Below, piece by piece: positions 58,610 through 64,000 of a DNA stretch of 64,000 nt (the stretch's first letter is position 1; each line of letters begins with the position of its first letter). Source of the DNA: Paenibacillus antri (GTDB taxonomy: Bacteria > Bacillota > Bacilli > Paenibacillales > YIM-B00363); NCBI RefSeq assembly GCF_005765165.1, contig NZ_VCIW01000004.1, forward strand, positions 324,109 to 388,108, read 5' to 3'. The translations under genes and the position numbers were made by a program. The notes under the pieces were generated by a model, which saw only the letters and a list, made by a program, of their open reading frames with translations, ran no database searches and had not been told where the DNA came from.

Positions 58610-60184
58610 TTAATAAGTAAGTAATCTTCTTACATAGGTTGTTGCAAGCTTAACCTCTTGATCGTACGACTTATCATCCAACCTCCTCATTGCCACGGAT
58701 AACGGACTGAAGCTTATTTCTTTCTCACCTATTCTCCACGATTTTCTCGTTACATATGGACAAGGCAGCACCAGTTCATTCAATGGTTCTTTATGCGATT
58801 TTTCTGTATGTAGCGACATACTTCCTGTATAGGTAAGTGGTCGTTGTATAACAAAGAACGGCATATTACGGACGGCTAACTCCGCTAATTGTTCCCCACG
58901 GGGCACCGAAACCTCTACAGCACGCAAAATCGATTCCTCGGCCCAGTTGCGGAAGTATTGTGAGAAATAAAGGAAAGCTGCTCTATAAATCATCCAACTT
59001 AACTCGCCAGGCTTCTTAGGAGTAAAATCGCCTGTATGAGCGATATACCTCTCGAATAAAAACTGAAGGTCCTCAATAAAGGGCTTTCCTAATACCGAGA
59101 ATGTTTGTGTGTACTCGGCCGGCGGTACCGTGCGAACCGTTCGGTAAAATGAATCTAGTCCCAATAGCGACTGCCTCCAGAAAACGTATGCGTAAGCAAC
59201 AGAACATATCGGAGGAAATCCGCACTCGGGTTCCTTTAACATGTATTGCAGCCGATCAATACATGTCTTGTGTTCATGTAGTAATCCTGACTTTAAATAC
59301 CGATCTAGGTCTAAATAGGCATTTCGAGTAACATTAAACAAGTGTTCAAAAATGTTGTGGTATTTGTGACTACTCTGTAGTTCAAAATGTCGCAAATGTG
59401 GATCCGTTGTTCTCGGTAGGTCGTTACAATTATCCAACTCGAAGTTTTGGCTTGGGGCGACAGAAATTCTCAATATTCCATCGCTTACCGGATCGGAACT
59501 TTCTTGTAACAGAAGTTTGATCGGATTTGAGGAGTACATTGCATGCTTTGGATTAAACACATGTAAATGCTCAGTACTTTTTTCCGATTCTAGCCAACTC
59601 ATCGTTTCTTCGCACCGTATCGATAAGGGCGTGCCCCAATGTCTCCAACGGTCTTTGTAATCAACAAACGAAAAACCACATTGACACAAAAATGGCCCCT
59701 TCATGCCCTTGTCCGTAAATTTATAAGTAAGTTGTTGAAAGCAACCGGAGCATCTGTCCCTCAGCTTACTCAAGTGAAACGGACAATGGTTCACGAGCTT
59801 GAACTGGTGAAACATACTATGAAACCCTAAGCTTAGACAATCAGGGCACCATCGAAGATGGTTGTAGAACCACGAAGTAGTAGGTGTACATTTGCAGGCG
59901 ACTCTCCGAGTGAGGATGAAAATCAGACGATCAGTATGACCTTTTAAATCGTAGTCAAGCACTTCTCTTAGCAACGTACGATTAAAGCCTGTCAAGGCTA
60001 ATAAATTACGATGCTTATCACCAAAAGCTTTGTTCTTGACTTGCTTAACCTCATGATTTCCCAAGAAGTAAAGAACTTCATTTTTTGTCGTTACGTTTGC
60101 TAACGTATATTTCTCAAAGATGGACCAAGGCGACTCGTAAGGATGGATCCAGTCTTTAGACCAAACGGATTGAAACTTATTCAC
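58610..60184 (-). CDS. tniQ: TniQ/TnsD-family target-selection protein
   Basis: A 524-residue protein. The N-terminal TniQ region has zinc-binding groups: CKCTPTTSWFYNHLRWCPDCLSLGFHSMFHQFKLVNHCPFHLSKL and RDRCSGCFQQL, later FLCQCGFSF. TniQ/TnsD proteins bind the target and recruit TnsC. The C-terminal 300 residues are divergent and may recognise a specific site. GTG start with AAGGAG upstream. It starts 17 bp after the Ku gene and is followed by the recombinase homologue. Length is nearer to TnsD than to the short TniQ of CRISPR-associated elements. Confidence 0.93.
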   Translation of the reverse strand: MNKFQSVWSKDWIHPYESPWSIFEKYTLANVTTKNEVLYFLGNHEVKQVKNKAFGDKHRNLLALTGFNRTLLREVLDYDLKGHTDRLIFILTRRVACKCTPTTSWFYNHLRWCPDCLSLGFHSMFHQFKLVNHCPFHLSKLRDRCSGCFQQLTYKFTDKGMKGPFLCQCGFSFVDYKDRWRHWGTPLSIRCEETMSWLESEKSTEHLHVFNPKHAMYSSNPIKLLLQESSDPVSDGILRISVAPSQNFELDNCNDLPRTTDPHLRHFELQSSHKYHNIFEHLFNVTRNAYLDLDRYLKSGLLHEHKTCIDRLQYMLKEPECGFPPICSVAYAYVFWRQSLLGLDSFYRTVRTVPPAEYTQTFSVLGKPFIEDLQFLFERYIAHTGDFTPKKPGELSWMIYRAAFLYFSQYFRNWAEESILRAVEVSVPRGEQLAELAVRNMPFFVIQRPLTYTGSMSLHTEKSHKEPLNELVLPCPYVTRKSWRIGEKEISFSPLSVAMRRLDDKSYDQEVKLATTYVRRLLTY

Positions 60185-60201
60185 TATGCTCGCTCCTTAG
60201 G

Positions 60202-61071
60202 TTAAGAAACGGATTCCGTCATGTCATTATCTTCCGGGTGTTTAATAATCTTTTTTGTTTTTGGTTTTTGTTTGCGGGTCACTGGTGCGTCATCGCTCTT
60301 CTTGGAGTGGGTTCGAATGCTTTCTTGGAGGGCTGTAACCAGGTCGACGATATTTGGTGCTGATTCTAAGCGTTCAGGAGCGAACTTCTCACCAGCTGCC
60401 TTTTTTTCGATTAAACTAATAAGCTGAGCTCTGTATTCGTCATTGTAATTCGTAAGCTCAAATTTACCGGTCATAAATTCTATGAGCTTCTTGGCTAACA
60501 GTAACTCTGAGCGTTTTATGGAATAATCAGGGACAAGGTTTGGTACATGCGTAATATCCCTAACCTCGTCGCTATAATGCATGGTTTCAAGCAGTAAACA
60601 ATTATCTTTTGCACGGATTAAAGCCAGGTGCGTCTTAGATCGCATTGTAAATTTACTTATTGCCACTTTACCCGTCGTCTTTAACGCGTGTAGGAACAAA
60701 TAATATGCGTTCACGCCAACCTGTTCCGGTCCCATGTAATAAGTTTTTTCAACGAAAATAGGATCGACTTCGGTGTCTTTCACAAATTCGTATACGAGTA
60801 CTTGCTTGGATTTGTCATTTGCGATTTGGTCCAGTTCTTCCTTTTCAATGATCACCATACGGTCATTCTCGTACTGGTACCCTTTCCCTACTTCACCCCA
60901 ATCGACTTCGCTATTGCACTTGCTGCATTTCCTGACGTTTTGCAGCTGGCTGCCGCAAGGTTTATGGATGTAGTGCAACGCGATATCTCGGTCCTCCAGA
61001 GCAGAATATAATTTTACGGGAACTTGGACCATCCCGATGCTGATCGTACCTTTCCATATCGTGTGCATTCC
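60202..61071 (-). CDS. ku: Ku-family DNA-end-binding protein
   Basis: A 289-residue bacterial Ku. The start MHTIWKGTISIGMVQVPVKLYSALEDRDIALHYIHKPCG is the classic beta-barrel opening. IEKEELDQI, FVEKTYYMGPEQVGVNAYYLFLHAL and LAKKLIEFMTGKFELTNYNDEYR follow, with a basic tail (KQKPKTKKIIKHP). Ku homodimers encircle DNA ends and recruit LigD in end joining. ATG 61071 (GAGGGTG upstream) is preferred to the longer frame at 61110. It sits between tnsC and tniQ on the same strand. No LigD gene is in the window. A role at transposon ends is inferred. Confidence 0.96.
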   Translation of the reverse strand, partial: GMHTIWKGTISIGMVQVPVKLYSALEDRDIALHYIHKPCGSQLQNVRKCSKCNSEVDWGEVGKGYQYENDRMVIIEKEELDQIANDKSKQVLVYEFVKDTEVDPIFVEKTYYMGPEQVGVNAYYLFLHALKTTGKVAISKFTMRSKTHLALIRAKDNCLLLETMHYSDEVRDITHVPNLVPDYSIKRSELLLAKKLIEFMTGKFELTNYNDEYRAQLISLIEKKAAGEKFAPERLESAPNIVDLVTALQESIRTHSKKSDDAPVTRKQKPKTKKIIKHPEDNDMTESVS

Positions 61072-61140
61072 ATACACCCTCGTCATCGATTTTATTATCT
61101 TTTTTTCCAAAAGTTTTCCCGTGCAAACCTTCTAGAACTA

Positions 61141-61166
61141 AAAAGACCAAGGTCGTAACCCTGGTC
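61141..61166 (-). terminator. Terminator-like hairpin between tnsC and ku
   Basis: On the minus strand GACCAGGGT-TACG-ACCTTGGTC (one G-U pair) is followed by five T, 7 bp after the tnsC stop. It may limit expression of ku, tniQ and the recombinase relative to tnsB and tnsC, or mark a separate ku promoter in the 102-bp gap. Confidence 0.75.
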
Positions 61167-61172
61167 TCGATG

Positions 61173-62141
61173 TTAAGCCAACGCCATATAAATCTCTGAC
61201 TCGATGTAACCTGATTTTTTAATCGCATCTCGCCAGTCATTGTCCGATGGCCAATCGTGTCCCTTCCCGTTAGCCCCATATATTTTAAGCGCATTATCAA
61301 CAGTGATCGAGAGATATTCCATCGGAATCTCGATCTGAGATGCAGCCAGTCCGTGTTCCCTGCGCAGTTCAACAAAGAGATTAAAGAGAGTCTTAGCACA
61401 CTTCTTCAAGCGCTCTCCTTGTTGAAAACTCTCCGGGAAGAAGTAACGAGTGAACGACCATTGACTCTCCTCGGGAAACTCTGTATCCTCATCGTAGCAC
61501 GCGAGGAAATACTTCATATCGTTCACGTCCTTGATCCCGTAATAGGCATGTTCGTGAACCATAAAGCGACCGATGATTTGTGCTTTCTTGTTTTTCAGGA
61601 AATAGTCTCTGCGCCCGAGCAATTCACTTTGCCCCACCGATATGACAGTCAGACTAATCTTGTCCTTATCCAAATCGTTGTAGATATCCATAAGCCACCC
61701 GTAATGCCACTCCGTCAATCGTTGTGCTTCATCCATAAATAACACAACACGTCGCAGCGTTGACTTTTCGGCATGCAACTTGAAGAAATTAACGATCTGG
61801 TTCCTTAAGTCATCCGGACTTTTCTTCGATGGCAAGGCAAAGTTAAAATCATGCAGCATATCTGCATAGAATTTCGTGTCTGAAGGCCGCATGTAGTTCC
61901 GGCAAAAAGTCGAATAGACTGGAATCGGTTGCCCGACTTCACCGGGAATCAAATCCTTGATAAACTCTATCGCCTTTGATTTCCCGATTCTCGGTCTCCC
62001 ATACACAATCATCCCTGGGGCATGGTTCTTGATATTTTGACACACAGCCTCGAGCAAGCGCTGGATTTCTTTTGTCGCTAAGATGTACAATCCTTGCTCG
62101 ACAGGATGAGCACCATTTAGCACTTGAGGTCTACGTTCCAC
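61173..62141 (-). CDS. tnsC: TnsC/TniB-family transposition AAA+ ATPase
   Basis: A 322-residue AAA+ protein with Walker A GRPRIGKSKAIEF near 48, Walker B VVLFMDEAQRL near 135 and sensor region TVISVGQSELLGRRDYF, the pattern of TnsC/TniB/IstB-like regulators. It polymerises on target DNA and bridges TniQ to TnsB. GTG start with GGGGGG upstream, 10 bp after tnsB. Its length is that of compact TnsC proteins of Tn5053-type and CRISPR-associated elements, shorter than the TnsC of Tn7. Confidence 0.94.
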   Translation of the reverse strand: MERRPQVLNGAHPVEQGLYILATKEIQRLLEAVCQNIKNHAPGMIVYGRPRIGKSKAIEFIKDLIPGEVGQPIPVYSTFCRNYMRPSDTKFYADMLHDFNFALPSKKSPDDLRNQIVNFFKLHAEKSTLRRVVLFMDEAQRLTEWHYGWLMDIYNDLDKDKISLTVISVGQSELLGRRDYFLKNKKAQIIGRFMVHEHAYYGIKDVNDMKYFLACYDEDTEFPEESQWSFTRYFFPESFQQGERLKKCAKTLFNLFVELRREHGLAASQIEIPMEYLSITVDNALKIYGANGKGHDWPSDNDWRDAIKKSGYIESEIYMALA

Positions 62142-62151
62142 GACTGCCCCC

Positions 62152-63816
62152 CTAGTAAATCTTCGCTTTAAAACGTCGATGTGTGGTATGATGCTCCGCT
62201 TCCTTGATTTTGTTCATCTTATCTCTGGCTTCTTCTAGAGCCTTCGATTGTGCCTCCTCGAGCTCGATTACTTCGCGTTCTTGCTTGTCCAGTTCATCAG
62301 GCTTATTCCGTTCGGTTACCTGCTTTGCGTTCGCGTAGGTATTAGCATTGGACTTTCGGCCCTTTGCAGCCTTTGTTTTTAGATATTCCAGATACATATA
62401 TATCGGATCATCCCATGTTGTGAAATGAAGCAGTTTACGACGCTTTAACAGGTTAATTTGCTTTCGCATCTTTAACGAATGTTGTGTTAAGGACCACTTG
62501 CCGGCAGCAGACAACACACCGAGCTCAGAACCGTCCGGCAAAAATGCCCTGATCGTACGGATATCGTCGAGGTTAACATGCAACGTTAAGGTAGTCCCGA
62601 CTAGTTCACCGGATTGGGCCAGAATGTCATTTCGGTATTCAACACCGTAATAGTAAATGAACGGTCTTTTCCCCTTACTAATGTCTCCCTTGACCTCCCG
62701 GGTTTCGTTGCTCTGAAGGAAGGCAAAGCTCGATTGTTTGCTTTCATCCAACACGCGAGGTATCATCCCCTTTCTAATTCGTTGCTCCATGACCTCCAAA
62801 GGAGAAAGGTAAGAGATCCCTGCATTCGGCGTACCGTTGTAATTGGAGATCAATACGTCAACAATCTCCTCCAGCTCATCAACCGTAATATAGTATTGAA
62901 TTGCCTTTCCCTCCGGATTGTCTCTTCTCGGATCAAAATGACTTCCACCAGTGGTGTTAGGTAAGCGGTGAAATCCGTTGGCCTCCAATGTTTCAAAAAA
63001 ACGCTCCACAAAGCTTCGTCGCATCGGCATGTTGACTGGACCAAAGTTTGTTGAGCAGCCAACAAGCTCAGACAAACGGTCGCGAACGATATTGGCAAGA
63101 TGGGACTTCGCATTATCGAAACAAATCTCTTCCCAAACAGCCCATTCCGCTTGGGGAATCTTCTCGGAGGGAAAACCACCGACGTCGTGGTAAGTTAAGC
63201 CTGGAATCGTCAATACCTTGCGTTTATGGGGCATTATGGCGTTTTTCATGCAAAGCAGCACTTCTACGGCGCCATACTCTTTGTTGTAACAGATGCAGTA
63301 GCCTAAAGTAGCCCTTGTCGCTTCATCCACTATGGTTATGATGAAGAAGCGTTCTAGTACCCTACAAACTTCATCGCCTTCCAAAGTCGTAAACCAAATA
63401 GCGAATGTAGCGTCGATTCTGTGGCCGTCGCATTGCACACGCTGATATGGGGTTATTGGGGTTGGGTGGTTTTGTTGTCCGATCCCTGAATTGGTTGCTT
63501 TCTGGTGTGCATCATTACCGTAGCGTTTTGAGGCGGTATTGAAGTGTTTATCACGCAGTTTCTTTAAATAACGCTCCACTGCCCTTCTACCCAAATGATC
63601 AGTATTGAAAGGGTATTCGGAAAGCGGTATTTTTTTCTCTCGACAGAGCTTGATGAAATATCCAAACACCGATTTAGGGGTAGCAACCGGTTCTAAGCTT
63701 TCGCTTTTCCGTCCTAGATACATGTTATCGATCTTTTCCCGAATATCCGGGTATGTATCTAAAAGCCGAGTAAACTCCCCTGTCTTTCGAGACTCATTCC
63801 GATTCTTCTGTAACAC
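62152..63816 (-). CDS. tnsB: TnsB/TniA-family DDE transposase
   Basis: A 554-residue transposase of the Mu/TnsB (rve) superfamily. The catalytic triad is visible: Asp in VQCDGHRIDATF, Asp in ICFDNAKSHLANIV and Glu in SFVERFFETLEANGFH. A Mu-type C-terminal beta-barrel follows, and a charged coiled tail (DKQEREVIELEEAQSKALEEARDKMNKIKEAE) probably contacts TnsC. The GTG start at 63816 is the first in a frame whose nearest upstream stop is at about 63918, and typical TnsB proteins have more N-terminal DNA-binding sequence, so the N-terminus may be short or differently started. No TnsA is seen. Confidence 0.93.
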   Translation of the reverse strand: MLQKNRNESRKTGEFTRLLDTYPDIREKIDNMYLGRKSESLEPVATPKSVFGYFIKLCREKKIPLSEYPFNTDHLGRRAVERYLKKLRDKHFNTASKRYGNDAHQKATNSGIGQQNHPTPITPYQRVQCDGHRIDATFAIWFTTLEGDEVCRVLERFFIITIVDEATRATLGYCICYNKEYGAVEVLLCMKNAIMPHKRKVLTIPGLTYHDVGGFPSEKIPQAEWAVWEEICFDNAKSHLANIVRDRLSELVGCSTNFGPVNMPMRRSFVERFFETLEANGFHRLPNTTGGSHFDPRRDNPEGKAIQYYITVDELEEIVDVLISNYNGTPNAGISYLSPLEVMEQRIRKGMIPRVLDESKQSSFAFLQSNETREVKGDISKGKRPFIYYYGVEYRNDILAQSGELVGTTLTLHVNLDDIRTIRAFLPDGSELGVLSAAGKWSLTQHSLKMRKQINLLKRRKLLHFTTWDDPIYMYLEYLKTKAAKGRKSNANTYANAKQVTERNKPDELDKQEREVIELEEAQSKALEEARDKMNKIKEAEHHTTHRRFKAKIY

Positions 63817-63843
63817 ATCGATCTCATAATCCTTAATGTTTTT

Positions 63844-63888
63844 CTGGGGGATGAGTCCACGCCATCCCCAGACCCTTCCGTAGGGGTC
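63844..63888. promoter_or_regulatory. Two adjacent hairpins upstream of tnsB
   Basis: CTGGGGGATG...CATCCCCAG (63844-63871) and GACCC...GGGTC within 63871-63888 form consecutive stems just before the transposase start. They could be leader structures of tnsB mRNA or protein-binding sites; no T run follows on either strand. Confidence 0.45.
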
Positions 63889-63984
63889 AAAAGATAAACA
63901 TCGATTGGAGTGCTACGATAAAAATGCAGTCGAAAAACACCCTCGTATGAAATAAAATGAAAGCTGACGAGGGGACGAGAGACA

Positions 63985-64000
63985 ATGAATCGGTACGACA
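63985..64000 (+). CDS. Possible divergent gene start (cut by window edge)
   Basis: ATG at 63985 with GAGGGG 10 bp upstream begins MNRYD. Only five codons are visible. It would be divergent from tnsB. The same bases read CGGTACGACA to the window edge, which could instead be a transposon end (TGTCGTACCG on the other strand). Confidence 0.3.

Noticed and set aside
57334..64000. CRISPR-associated transposon
   Set aside because: TniQ, TnsC and TnsB are present, but no cas gene and no array of direct repeats with spacers was seen in the window; TniQ is also long like TnsD.

Overview
The window reads as a chromosome segment of a spore-forming Bacillota of the Paenibacillaceae type (Paenibacillus/Cohnella-like). 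The signs are strong AGGAGG ribosome binding sites with ATG, GTG and TTG starts, AraC-type sensors paired with sugar ABC transporters that lack their own ATPase, a GerMN-type sporulation domain, a CstR-type repressor and a perfect Gram-positive SOS box. Taxonomy and all family names here are inferred from motifs and remembered family features; no database was searched.

Positions 1-3.8 kb hold the end of a sugar ABC permease, a creatininase-family hydrolase, an alpha/beta hydrolase divergent from a YafY/WYL regulator, and several gene remnants. Positions 3.9-18.7 kb form a GC-rich polysaccharide locus: a membrane AraC sensor-regulator, two ABC permeases, a solute-binding lipoprotein, a 1649-residue secreted double beta-helix protein, a heparinase II/III-like lyase and a GH88 unsaturated uronyl hydrolase. 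Its two transcription units share a pair of promoter elements at nearly equal spacing (66 and 65 bp), probably the regulator's sites.

Positions 18.9-38.7 kb are a patchwork. It has broken hydrolase, SDR, AraC, isomerase and IS3 genes, a canonical c-di-GMP-I riboswitch now in front of a wrecked gene, a DAO-family oxidoreductase, a MocD/MocE-like desaturase plus Rieske pair with a Gfo/Idh dehydrogenase and a PhyH dioxygenase, and a second sugar ABC transporter. An araC-desaturase unit is duplicated, and each copy has lost a different half. Several repeat arrays look like transposon ends.

Positions 36.7-64 kb hold mobile-element genes at both sides of a cargo. Three XerS-like tyrosine recombinases lie at 36.7, 38.7 and 57.5 kb; the first sits behind a LexA box, and the other two lack canonical catalytic residues. 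Between them are envelope genes (CcdA, ResA-like, thioredoxin-GerMN fusion, two NlpC/P60 proteins) and a large sulfane-sulfur/persulfide island: CoA-disulfide reductase-rhodanese, a SoxB-like phosphoesterase, a two-component system, CstR, DsrE, TusA and rhodanese proteins, a TauE exporter and a rhodanese-persulfide dioxygenase. Matching CstR-type operators (ATACCC-N4-GGGTAT) stand in front of several of these units.

The most notable system is at 57.3-63.8 kb: a Tn7/Tn5053-like module in the order tnsB, tnsC, ku, tniQ, XerS-like recombinase, small ORF, all on the minus strand. A bona fide Ku DNA-end-binding protein sits inside the transposition gene set, with no LigD and no TnsA visible. Since phage Mu Gam is a Ku relative that protects transposon ends, this Ku may protect or process ends for the TnsB transposase.
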